A DNA stretch of 24,902 nucleotides from positions 1 through 24,902 of IMG/VR virus record IMGVR_UViG_3300009081_000474. One strand, written 5' to 3'. Each line of letters begins with the position of its first letter. Position 1 is the first letter of the stretch. Of this stretch, positions 1-7,215 are shown piece after piece. The notes under the pieces are model-generated. The model saw nothing but the letters and a program-made list of their open reading frames with translations. It searched no databases and was not told the origin of the DNA. This stretch comes from a virus. Both the position numbers and the translations under genes were made by a program.

Positions 1-774
1 AACATTATTGCGAAGATCATTAAACGGAATCTGAGTAATGTTCGATGAAATACGCTTACAATAAGCCATCTCAGACATTTCTAGAGACAAGATAATGACA
101 CTCTTATTCTGATTAGCAATGTTAACAGCCAAGTTCTGTAAGAAGATACTCTTACCAACGTTAGTTTCACCTGCAAAGACATAGATTGCTCTACCATCTT
201 GCAAGAAACCACCACCAAACTTCTTATCGAGCCACTCCCAACCAGTCTTAATATGATTGTCTACCTTAACAAGATCTTTACAATGCTTATCAATATCAGC
301 AAAGTAATCATGACCTTTCTCATTGTTAAGAGAGATAGAACAAGCATGCTCGAACTTATCAAGAACAAGATTAGTATCAATAACATCTGCCTTGGTACAC
401 ATATCAGTTACCTCTAGCATTGTATTGAATACTGTCTTCTCCTTAATAAACCTCTCAGTATTCTCTAAGAGCTCTTGCTTATTGTTAGACTTATCAATAG
501 TCTTGAATTGCTCTACAAGTCTTTTAAAGGAGTTCTTTAGCTCATCTGTTACTAGATAAGTCTTGACTTCAGTAAGAGTGGGTACAGAAGATCGCTTATT
601 GAAGTAGTCCTTAATAATACCAACGATGTTTTGAGCATCTTTGCTACTAAAAAGGTCTGGCTTCAAGTACTCGACGACTGTACCCATATAGGTCTCATCA
701 GTCAGACAGTTAAATAGAATAACGTACTCGAAAAAGTCGCTATCTATCTTGCTCGTTTTTGATTTCTTTTCCAT
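1..774 (-). CDS. 41: Replicative DNA helicase, DnaB/T4 gp41-like (C-terminal part outside window)
   Basis: Hexameric 5'-3' helicase that unwinds DNA at the phage fork. I translated the reverse complement by hand: 258 residues are visible from the ATG at 774, and the frame stays open at position 1, so the C-terminus is missing. Residues 1-170 are a helical N-terminal domain. The RecA-like domain follows with Walker A GETNVGKS (202-209) and the DnaB-type SLEMSE motif (230-235). The start overlaps the stop of the upstream glycosyltransferase gene by one base (TAATG), so translation is probably coupled; no Shine-Dalgarno is visible. In T4, gene 41 lies close to uvsX; here queC, an amidotransferase and a glycosyltransferase gene sit between them. 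The family call is secure; assignment to gp41 rather than another DnaB-type helicase rests on context. Confidence 0.93.
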   Translation of the reverse strand, partial: MEKKSKTSKIDSDFFEYVILFNCLTDETYMGTVVEYLKPDLFSSKDAQNIVGIIKDYFNKRSSVPTLTEVKTYLVTDELKNSFKRLVEQFKTIDKSNNKQELLENTERFIKEKTVFNTMLEVTDMCTKADVIDTNLVLDKFEHACSISLNNEKGHDYFADIDKHCKDLVKVDNHIKTGWEWLDKKFGGGFLQDGRAIYVFAGETNVGKSIFLQNLAVNIANQNKSVIILSLEMSEMAYCKRISSNITQIPFNDLRNNV

Positions 775-1508
775 TAGTAATTTTTAAAGTATTCTTTGAA
801 GTAAGCATCACTCTTCTTAAACTCCTCAGAGAATCCTTTCAAACCTGGAGATTCATGAGTCACGTAAATCGGAGTAGTACCTAGCTTTAGCTTGAGTTTA
901 TTAGCTTCTAAGCAGAATAGCAAGTCATAATGATGAAACTTTACATTTTCATCCCAATTTACATTCTTTGTAGTTTTAGTATTAACAGCCAAGAAAAGAC
1001 CATCCAAAAGCAAACAACGCTTACCAAATGGGCCAAAGCTTGTAACAAACTCTCTACCATCCTTATCGAAGTGAGAGACAGCCCCACTAAAGGTCTTAGG
1101 GTCACACATCATATGCCACAAAGCATAATTAGGTAGAGAAATATCAGCCCCACCAGCCAAGCCAGCAATATCGAATTGTGCAAAAGCTACTTGGAGCTTC
1201 TCAATCAAGAATGCATCTGTAATGAAGATATCATCATGACAGAAGATAATAGCATCGTACTGATCATAATACTTCTTAGCCTTGTTATATTGAACACCTA
1301 GACCATCAGTATTTTCAGTCCAAACAATTAAGTCAGCTCCATAACGAAGATTCTTGAATTTATAATTTAGCTCAAGAGGTTCGTTAAGAGTAGCTTTCTT
1401 TTGTTTATAAGGTAGTTCATTACCTAATCCCAAACCTTTAATAAGAGGTGAGAACTTAAGGAATGCATCAACGTTCTGCTTTGTGCAGGTATAGAATAGA
1501 ATTTTCAT
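774..1508 (-). CDS. GT-A-like glycosyltransferase
   Basis: A 244-aa protein resembling the StrF/Glyco_tranf_2_5-type family of GT-A glycosyltransferases. It opens with a beta strand (MKILFYTCT), has a GLGVQYNKA segment typical of the nucleotide-sugar site (about 111-119), then a strand ending in the acidic metal-binding motif CHDDIFI (about 130), and later a GLAGG turn. The donor and acceptor cannot be read from sequence. Its ATG overlaps the stop of the amidotransferase gene by 4 bp (ATGA) and its stop overlaps the gp41 ATG by one base, so it is translated within the queC-gat-GT-41 cistron series. Possible roles are further modification of a 7-deazaguanine base in DNA, or glycosylation of a virion or host surface molecule; neither is shown. 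Family call good, function open. Confidence 0.7.
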   Translation of the reverse strand: MKILFYTCTKQNVDAFLKFSPLIKGLGLGNELPYKQKKATLNEPLELNYKFKNLRYGADLIVWTENTDGLGVQYNKAKKYYDQYDAIIFCHDDIFITDAFLIEKLQVAFAQFDIAGLAGGADISLPNYALWHMMCDPKTFSGAVSHFDKDGREFVTSFGPFGKRCLLLDGLFLAVNTKTTKNVNWDENVKFHHYDLLFCLEANKLKLKLGTTPIYVTHESPGLKGFSEEFKKSDAYFKEYFKNY

Positions 1509-2155
1509 ATAAAAAATGGAGAGTTACAAATAAAGTTACCGTGATAAACAATCTTTTTGTTTACAAGTTCACCAACTCTACCTTCTTCGAAAGGTATAGC
1601 GTTATCAAACTTAGTAGAAGAAAAATTACCTTCGCTGTCATAGAACAACGTAGACCCAGAGCGAATAAAGAACACTCTGTTAGATCTTTCATCTACAATA
1701 TAACAAGCGAAAGTACCTTTGAGCAACTCAGCAACACGCTTGATAAGGTCTTGTAGTTGATCAGAGTTCTTGTGGTGATAGAAGTAACCAAGCAAAGCCG
1801 GAATAACACTAGAGTCAACCTTTATATCTTCGAACTTAATAAAGTACTTTTCACAAAGCTCTTCTACATTGGTAATAATACCATTGTGAGCAACATAAAA
1901 GCGATTCCAATAAAATGGGTGAGCTAATTCTGGATTAAACTCTTGGTTAACAGTAGTTGGAGCCTGGCAATGACCAAGATAAAGCTTACTCGGCTTGAGC
2001 TTATTCTCATCGAATGCTCCAGCACTCTTAATACAACTAAGCCAATTATCGTTAGTAATAGATAAACAACTAGAGGCTGATACCCCTCTAGGTTTGTTTA
2101 GCTCGTATAGACTTGCAAACTTCTTTAAAGAAGTAGAACCAAATATTGCACACAT
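1505..2155 (-). CDS. Class II (Ntn) glutamine amidotransferase next to QueC
   Basis: A 216-aa stand-alone class II glutamine amidotransferase domain. Cys2 directly after the initiator Met is the N-terminal nucleophile (MCAIFG). LGHCQAPT (60-67) corresponds to the GHxR glutamine-binding segment, AHNGIITN (89-96) is the oxyanion/NH3 segment, and DSS (114-116) matches the substrate-binding Asp region. There is no synthetase domain, so it must deliver ammonia to a partner. It begins one base after the queC stop, which makes QueC or its preQ0 product the obvious partner. Fused Gat-QueC proteins that make archaeosine-type bases are known in archaea and in phages such as 9g. Here the domains are separate and in the opposite order (QueC first). 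The 7-deazaguanine role is inferred from this neighbourhood. Confidence 0.85.
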   Translation of the reverse strand: MCAIFGSTSLKKFASLYELNKPRGVSASSCLSITNDNWLSCIKSAGAFDENKLKPSKLYLGHCQAPTTVNQEFNPELAHPFYWNRFYVAHNGIITNVEELCEKYFIKFEDIKVDSSVIPALLGYFYHHKNSDQLQDLIKRVAELLKGTFACYIVDERSNRVFFIRSGSTLFYDSEGNFSSTKFDNAIPFEEGRVGELVNKKIVYHGNFICNSPFFI

Positions 2156-2156
2156 A

Positions 2157-2867
2157 TTAGATGAATTTAATTACGCGGCTGTATTCAATAGGGTCAACCA
2201 TCTTATTATCCATGAAACCTTTCACACGACTAGAACAAGCTGGGCAATAACCACAAGCCTGCTCTTTACCTTCGTAACAGGTCCAGGTATTCTTAAAGTC
2301 GACTCCACGATCAACACCTAGCTTGATGATATCCTTCTTATCAAGCTTAATCAACGGGGTAACGATAGAGAGTTTAGTCTTACGATTGAGACCAATAACA
2401 GATGCCAAATTTAAGTAGAACTCATTACTAGAGTCCCAATAACCAGCCTGAGAATCTACAAGAGCACTACCATAGTAAACATCTCGAGCGCTTTGAGCCT
2501 CTGCAAAAGAACACAAAATAGAAAGCATCATCAAATTACGAAATGGAACATAGTTAACTGGCTGAGGATCACCAAGTACATCTTTAGTCTGAGCAACTGC
2601 AATGTTATTATTGGTAAGAGATGAACTAGTTGCCATCTCACCAAAGAAGCTAAGATCAATAGTTCTATGAACAATATTAAGTTCAGGGTACTTATCTTTG
2701 AGAATATTGATTGAAGCCGTAGCGCAACGAAGCTCGTTAGTAGCATGGCGCTGACCATAAAAGAAGCTAACTGCAAAAATATCTGTATATGTCTTTGACG
2801 CAGCTGCATCAAAAAGAATAACTGTTGAGTCAATACCACCGCTAATAGGGATTACACACTTACTCAT
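2157..2867 (-). CDS. queC: 7-cyano-7-deazaguanine (preQ0) synthase QueC
   Basis: ATP-dependent enzyme converting 7-carboxy-7-deazaguanine to preQ0, the last common step of queuosine, archaeosine and phage 7-deazaguanine DNA synthesis. The 236-aa protein is full length. The PP-loop SGGIDST is at 9-15, FYGQRH at 36-41, VPFRN at 107-111, and four cysteines for zinc are at 197, 205, 208 and 211 (CGYCPAC segment). All hallmark residues are present, so it should be active. The ATG at 2867 lies 6 nt below a TATAAT box and no Shine-Dalgarno is visible. The amidotransferase gene follows after one base, then the glycosyltransferase and gp41. The pathway partners folE, a queD-like gene and queE lie 15 kb away on the other side of the window. 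Confidence 0.95.
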   Translation of the reverse strand: MSKCVIPISGGIDSTVILFDAAASKTYTDIFAVSFFYGQRHATNELRCATASINILKDKYPELNIVHRTIDLSFFGEMATSSSLTNNNIAVAQTKDVLGDPQPVNYVPFRNLMMLSILCSFAEAQSARDVYYGSALVDSQAGYWDSSNEFYLNLASVIGLNRKTKLSIVTPLIKLDKKDIIKLGVDRGVDFKNTWTCYEGKEQACGYCPACSSRVKGFMDNKMVDPIEYSRVIKFI

Positions 2868-2873
2868 ACTTTC

Positions 2874-2902
2874 ATTATATATGAAAATAAAATTAAGGGC
2901 AA
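2874..2902 (-). promoter_or_regulatory. Putative sigma70-type promoter of queC, leaderless geometry
   Basis: On the minus strand TTGCCC (2897-2902), a 17-bp spacer and TATAAT (2874-2879) are followed by only 6 nt before the queC ATG. A start site 6-8 nt after the -10 would fall at or next to the ATG. The -35 overlaps one arm of the hairpin at 2895-2926. Confidence 0.55.
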
Positions 2903-2926
2903 CAAGATTTTACCTCATTGCCCCTT
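2895..2926. terminator. Hairpin between uvsX and queC, possible terminator
   Basis: Arms GGGCAA (2897-2902) and TTGCCC (2918-2923) pair across a 15-nt loop. Minus-strand transcripts leaving uvsX would read this stem followed by a T-rich tract (TTAATTTTATTTT). The plus strand also has a T-run after the stem. It probably separates uvsX from the queC block, but the large loop weakens the call. Confidence 0.4.
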
Positions 2927-2974
2927 TTCGATTTTTACTTGCCCTTCTTAGGGGTCTCCTTCTTAACTTCCTTC

Positions 2975-4132
2975 TTAACTTCCTTGGTCTTCGTTGCCAC
3001 TTTCAACACCTCCTTCCTCATCCAGTAACTCATCCTCGAAATCGGGGCTGGCTTGTTCGCCGGAGTTACCGTATTTGTATTTTTCTTTGATTATCTTCTC
3101 TACTTCTGGAATGATCTTGTTATCCCAGAAGTTTTTGTCATCCTTAAATTTGCTAAAATAACCTAGCTTAGTGCCGTCTGGAAGAGTATAGGTACTACCA
3201 GTTTGGATAATCACTCCGTGATTTACTGCCAAATTAAGAATACCAGCATACTTATCCAATCCAGTCAAGAAGTTTAAGTACATCTCAGCCTCTAGATAGG
3301 GTGGGACAAATCTGTTTTTAACAGTAAGAGCTCTGAGAGTAACACCACTATAGTTCTTAGCCTCAGGGAGCATCTTATCGTTATCGTTTTTATCATCCTG
3401 CTTTTCAGAACGACTGGCCAACTGCACAAGCAAGCTAGCCATATAAATTGGACCAGAGCCACCAGACTGCTTCTTCACAAGCGTCGGGTACATAGCTGCA
3501 GGATCGTCATAAGTATGGTTACTGAAAAGAATAGTAGTACCAGTACGAGCAGCCTTGTAAGTCAAAGTGCGAAGCATTGACTTCAATTGCTTGGCTCTCA
3601 AACCCATGTCACCAGCTGACTTACCAGCCTCAGCATCATTGAGTTCTTTCTGAGCAGACAAGTTACCAAGCGAATCAATGCTAATGATAAACTTGCCCTT
3701 TAAACTAGGATTCTTTTCAATACCGTCGAGTAGAGCAAAGATTTGATTACGGCAATTTTCAACTGTATCAACAGGTACATGTTTAGTCTTCTTCGGGTCA
3801 AGACCAACATTCTCTGCACCACGACTCTCAACTGCGATTTCAGTATCGAAAATGACTGGAATCATTCCTCTCTTCTGCGCATTACCGAGAATCTTGTTGA
3901 TAATATAGGTCTTACCAGTCTGAGAAGGTCCGATAAACCCGGTAATTCGGCCCTTCGGTACACCTCCAGTTAGGAGAGAACCAGACATAATGGCGTTAAG
4001 TACATAACAGCCTGTATCGATAAATTCACTAACTTCAGAAAGCGTTTGTTCTGAAAGATAGTTTGCTTCAGGGTTAATTTTGTTTAATGCTTCAAATACG
4101 TTATCAATTGCTTTTTGCGTTTCTTTGCTCAT
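2975..4132 (-). CDS. uvsX: UvsX, RecA-family strand-exchange recombinase
   Basis: Phage recombinase that forms filaments on single-stranded DNA and drives strand invasion for recombination-dependent replication. It is 385 aa, close to T4 UvsX. Walker A is GPSQTGKT (68-75) and the Walker B Asp is at 153 (FIISIDSLG). The end is strongly acidic (about 360-385), as in RecA and UvsX tails that tune DNA binding. The ATG at 4132 lies 6 nt after a TATAAT box whose -35 is in the last codons of the upstream gene. UvsY and UvsW, its T4 partners, are encoded 9 kb upstream on the same strand. Odd point: just past the stop, the +1 frame continues as a lysine-rich stretch (see findings). Confidence 0.95.
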   Translation of the reverse strand: MSKETQKAIDNVFEALNKINPEANYLSEQTLSEVSEFIDTGCYVLNAIMSGSLLTGGVPKGRITGFIGPSQTGKTYIINKILGNAQKRGMIPVIFDTEIAVESRGAENVGLDPKKTKHVPVDTVENCRNQIFALLDGIEKNPSLKGKFIISIDSLGNLSAQKELNDAEAGKSAGDMGLRAKQLKSMLRTLTYKAARTGTTILFSNHTYDDPAAMYPTLVKKQSGGSGPIYMASLLVQLASRSEKQDDKNDNDKMLPEAKNYSGVTLRALTVKNRFVPPYLEAEMYLNFLTGLDKYAGILNLAVNHGVIIQTGSTYTLPDGTKLGYFSKFKDDKNFWDNKIIPEVEKIIKEKYKYGNSGEQASPDFEDELLDEEGGVESGNEDQGS

Positions 4133-4138
4133 AGTTTT

Positions 4139-4166
4139 ATTATATTGTTTTCTATTTGTTATTCAA
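4139..4166 (-). promoter_or_regulatory. Putative sigma70-type promoter of uvsX, leaderless geometry
   Basis: TTGAAT (4161-4166), a 16-bp spacer and TATAAT (4139-4144) sit 6 nt before the uvsX ATG. The -35 is built from the last codon and stop of the upstream gene (…TTT GAA TAA). No Shine-Dalgarno site fits between the box and the ATG. Confidence 0.6.
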
Positions 4167-4545
4167 ATAGTTTAACAACTTTAGCTGCAGTACCTTGCGC
4201 AGCAGGGGTTACCTGTCGCTCAGGAGTAATGATCTTAGAGTTGCTAAACATTCTCTCGTACTGGTTGATCAACTTATCGTCCAGGTCGAGCTCTGTTGCC
4301 TCCACCACGTTCTTGGCGCTAAACTTCCAAACAGTCTTAGGCTCTTCCTTGTTCTTCAGAAACTCTCCGAAGAAGTAAGGCAACACCTGGACCTGAAGCT
4401 GACCAGAGCTAGGATTAGGCACAATATTTATAATGGCTGGGTTCTTAACCCAGAAATACTTCTCTTCTCTAGAGACAAGCTCACCATAGATGTTACGACC
4501 AACGTTGTCAACGAATACAATTAGGTTTTTCTTTTCCATACTCAT
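4159..4545 (-). CDS. Conserved-position small protein between DNA polymerase and UvsX, possible Sm-like barrel
   Basis: A 128-aa protein whose function I do not recognise. The first 60 residues alternate hydrophobic and polar positions with turns such as VGRNIYGEL and EKYFWVKNPAII. This looks like a small beta barrel reminiscent of Sm/Hfq-type folds, a weak guess from pattern only. The remainder is charged and likely flexible. An in-frame TTG at 4575 would overlap the polymerase stop by 4 bp, but the ATG at 4545, or the ATG at 4539, is more likely. A TTGAAA-18-TATATT pair (4570-4575 and 4546-4551) ends 6 nt before the 4539 ATG, the spacing seen at other genes here. Location between gp43 and uvsX suggests a replication or repair accessory role. 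Confidence 0.7.
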   Translation of the reverse strand: MSMEKKNLIVFVDNVGRNIYGELVSREEKYFWVKNPAIINIVPNPSSGQLQVQVLPYFFGEFLKNKEEPKTVWKFSAKNVVEATELDLDDKLINQYERMFSNSKIITPERQVTPAAQGTAAKVVKLFE

Positions 4546-4575
4546 AATATATAAAGGCTTTTTACAAGATTTCAA
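4546..4575 (-). promoter_or_regulatory. Possible promoter of the small pol-uvsX linker gene
   Basis: TTGAAA (4570-4575), 18-bp spacer, TATATT (4546-4551), then 6 nt to the ATG at 4539. A TATATA hexamer with 16-bp spacing overlaps it. This is what argues for the inner ATG rather than the TTG at 4575. Confidence 0.4.
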
Positions 4576-7178
4576 GAGAACAACTCGAACAAATTCGCTT
4601 TAAGTTGCTGTCCTGGAGGCGCAAACTTAAAGTCTACAGCCTCATAGAACCTCTCAATAACATTGCTCACAATCTTCTCAAACATCATATCAACATCAGG
4701 CTTGAGAAACTCTTTGAACTCCTCTGGAAAGTTATACTTGTATGCAATAGTCTTAACGCCGAACTTATTAGGTTCTTGCACTCGAATGAATCGAATCTTA
4801 TCACCAGATACAATCGGCTCATACTTGTGCTTCAAGTTAAGCTTATCCAACAACAAGTTATAGAAGTATGCAGACTTAACATGATAAGGCATACCCTTAA
4901 CAGTCTTAAATCCTTGACACTTAAATGCATAATGGTCATAGTTAGATACTCCCATAACCTGAGCATAACTCTCGATTGGCAGCTCCTTAAACACCGTATA
5001 GGTTTCGTTAAACAGCTTGTTCGTCTCAGCATAGCTCTTAGTCAAGATCAAAGTCTCAATCAGCTTCTTTACCAAAGGCTTAATCGGATTAGGCATTGTA
5101 GATCTCACAACCTCAACACCAGTATACTTGAACTTGTTGCACTTGAGACCTTCATCGTCTAGCTTATGCAATACATAACGCTTCTTCTGCAAGAATAGTC
5201 CAGTATCACAGATAGACTCACGCTTAAACTTGAACCAAGGATCTTTAGAGTTCAAACAGTTCTTAGCCCAATCAACAATCTCTTTATTCAAGACAGACTC
5301 AATATCATTGACAATAGCATACACATCTGCAGAGACTTCTTTACCGTTAAAGAAATTAACCTTATTACGTTTAATGATTTCTTTTATAGTAATGTACACC
5401 GAATCAGTATCGTTATAGATAACTGGATCAAACTTCTCAATCTCTTGATCAGTCATATTAGTCTTCTCTTTGATATAACGTCTAAGAACTTCGTTACTCT
5501 TCTTAATAACACCTTGACCAGTAAGAGTAATCGAACGAGCAATATCAGGATCACCCATCGGAGAACTCTTATTACCAAAGTATCCGTAAATACGATTGAT
5601 CAAAATCTTATAAGTAAGCTGCTGAATCCAAAGACGTTCAACTTCAATGCTAAGCTTCTTATACTCTTCAGAGTTCTTATCTAGCTTAGATTGAATTGCA
5701 CGAGTCTTATCCCATTGCTTCTTATAGTCTTGACGAACTCGCCAGAACTTCTCAGTAATAGTCGGAAAGATACCTTTCTTATTTTGCAAGAACAACTTAT
5801 CAGCCTTAGTAATTGCAATACCTTCTTTCTGACAGAAAGCCAAGAACTTAGTAGGAGTCAACTTATACTCACTGTTATTGACATCCCTTACAACAACGTA
5901 ATCCTTATTCTTAGATACAATACTACCAAACTTAGTCTCAGGAGATAGGTTAAGTGAAATCATTACAGAAGGATACAGAGAGTTAGCATCGAAAGATACA
6001 ACGTAATCTTGAAATCCCTTCTGAGGATCACTTACATATGCACCTTCATACTTCTCAGCTCTTTCATCATCAGTTCGCACAAACGTTGGAATAACAACAT
6101 TATTCTTACGAGCCTCAATAATAGCAGCACCAGTTACAGTAGAGATAGTACCAAGAGCATTCTCAAGAGGAGTAAGACCAACGAATGCTAGAGTACGAAG
6201 AAGCTTAACATACATCTTAGCCTGATCGAGCTTAACCAAGAGTCGAACGTCTTGAACGTTATAATCAATAAACAACTCCCAGTTCTTCTCTGCCAAAGAT
6301 GCAAGATTAGACTCACCGTAATCAATCTTAGCTTCACCCAACTCGAGCTGAGCAATAGCATTCAACTTGTAACTCTCACGAGGTTGCTGAGTAAACGTCT
6401 TGTATAACTCAATATAGTCTACGCAAGAGATACCTTCAATACCCCATTTGGTCTGAAGTTTACCGAATGCAGTTCTAATCTCACGAGCGCGCAAACGACC
6501 AACCGGTGACAAACGCTTAGGTTCATCTTCATCAAAGAGAAGAGCCAAACGATTAATCAAGTAAGGCAAGTCGAAAAACTCAGAGTTCCAACCAGAGATA
6601 ATATCAGGATAATCAAGAGCCTCAAACTCAAGAAACTTCTTGAACATGTCTCGTTCATCAGAACAACAAAAGTATTCATGATCAGCAGTCTTCGGAGTAT
6701 AGTCTTTATAACCCCAAGAGAAGTATTTCTCTTTGAGAGTATCGTAAATAGTAATAACATTGACTGGGTGAGCTGCTTTAGAAGCCTCAGGGAATTCATC
6801 AGGAGAGTACACCTCGATATCAAGAAACCAAGTCTTAAGAGGCATCTCAACTGGATTAATGTTATCCCAGTTCTTCCAATAGTAATCGATCAAGAACTGA
6901 TGCTCAACACGAAGATTTTCATAAACTCGTATAACTCCTCGATCTTCTCCGCCCTTTGAGCGAATAGAAGTATTACGATCATACTGAGTATCAAAGCTAA
7001 CCTTTTCAAGCTTTGTATTATAGATACTTGTGTGAGTAGACCGCTCGCTAGTAGTTTCACGGTAATAATAGGGGCGAACAGTATGTTCTGTGACAACCCG
7101 CTTACCGTTTTCGTCCCATGTGAAATGATAGACAACACTTTCTCCATTTTGCTGTTTATAAGCTACGTTTCTATACAT
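4572..7178 (-). CDS. 43: Family B DNA polymerase, T4 gp43-like
   Basis: Replicative polymerase with 3'-5' proofreading. It is 868 aa (T4 gp43 is 898). Exo I has Asp120/Glu122 (FLDIEVY), Exo II Asn198-Asp203 (NSEFFD), and Exo III Tyr306-Asp310 (YNVQD), so proofreading should be intact. Pol motif A is Asp397 with SLYPS (400-404), motif B Lys524-Asn528-Tyr531-Gly532 (KILINRIYG), and motif C YNDTDS (588-593), where Asn stands in for the usual Gly but both catalytic Asp residues remain. The C-terminus, through LFELFS, may carry the clamp-binding tail expected of gp43 relatives (inference). The start at 7178 lies 28 bp from the glycosyltransferase stop and has its own promoter-like elements. Confidence 0.97.
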   Translation of the reverse strand: MYRNVAYKQQNGESVVYHFTWDENGKRVVTEHTVRPYYYRETTSERSTHTSIYNTKLEKVSFDTQYDRNTSIRSKGGEDRGVIRVYENLRVEHQFLIDYYWKNWDNINPVEMPLKTWFLDIEVYSPDEFPEASKAAHPVNVITIYDTLKEKYFSWGYKDYTPKTADHEYFCCSDERDMFKKFLEFEALDYPDIISGWNSEFFDLPYLINRLALLFDEDEPKRLSPVGRLRAREIRTAFGKLQTKWGIEGISCVDYIELYKTFTQQPRESYKLNAIAQLELGEAKIDYGESNLASLAEKNWELFIDYNVQDVRLLVKLDQAKMYVKLLRTLAFVGLTPLENALGTISTVTGAAIIEARKNNVVIPTFVRTDDERAEKYEGAYVSDPQKGFQDYVVSFDANSLYPSVMISLNLSPETKFGSIVSKNKDYVVVRDVNNSEYKLTPTKFLAFCQKEGIAITKADKLFLQNKKGIFPTITEKFWRVRQDYKKQWDKTRAIQSKLDKNSEEYKKLSIEVERLWIQQLTYKILINRIYGYFGNKSSPMGDPDIARSITLTGQGVIKKSNEVLRRYIKEKTNMTDQEIEKFDPVIYNDTDSVYITIKEIIKRNKVNFFNGKEVSADVYAIVNDIESVLNKEIVDWAKNCLNSKDPWFKFKRESICDTGLFLQKKRYVLHKLDDEGLKCNKFKYTGVEVVRSTMPNPIKPLVKKLIETLILTKSYAETNKLFNETYTVFKELPIESYAQVMGVSNYDHYAFKCQGFKTVKGMPYHVKSAYFYNLLLDKLNLKHKYEPIVSGDKIRFIRVQEPNKFGVKTIAYKYNFPEEFKEFLKPDVDMMFEKIVSNVIERFYEAVDFKFAPPGQQLKANLFELFS

Positions 7179-7186
7179 CGTTCAAG

Positions 7187-7215
7187 ATGATACGCTATCA
7201 CCTTCTTAAACGCAA
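7187..7215 (-). promoter_or_regulatory. Putative promoter of the DNA polymerase gene
   Basis: TTGCGT (7210-7215), a 17-bp spacer and TATCAT (7187-7192), followed by 8 nt to the ATG at 7178. The -35 overlaps the 3' end of the glycosyltransferase gene, as at several other genes in the window. Confidence 0.45.

Noticed and set aside
2881-3090. Plus-strand Leu-rich open frame over the uvsX 3' end
   Set aside because: It is the complement of the uvsX tail and the hairpin region; the hydrophobic run comes from reading AAG-rich DNA backwards.
4605-5162. 185-aa open frame on the plus strand
   Set aside because: Antisense shadow of the DNA polymerase gene, Leu/Ile/Arg-rich with no family features.
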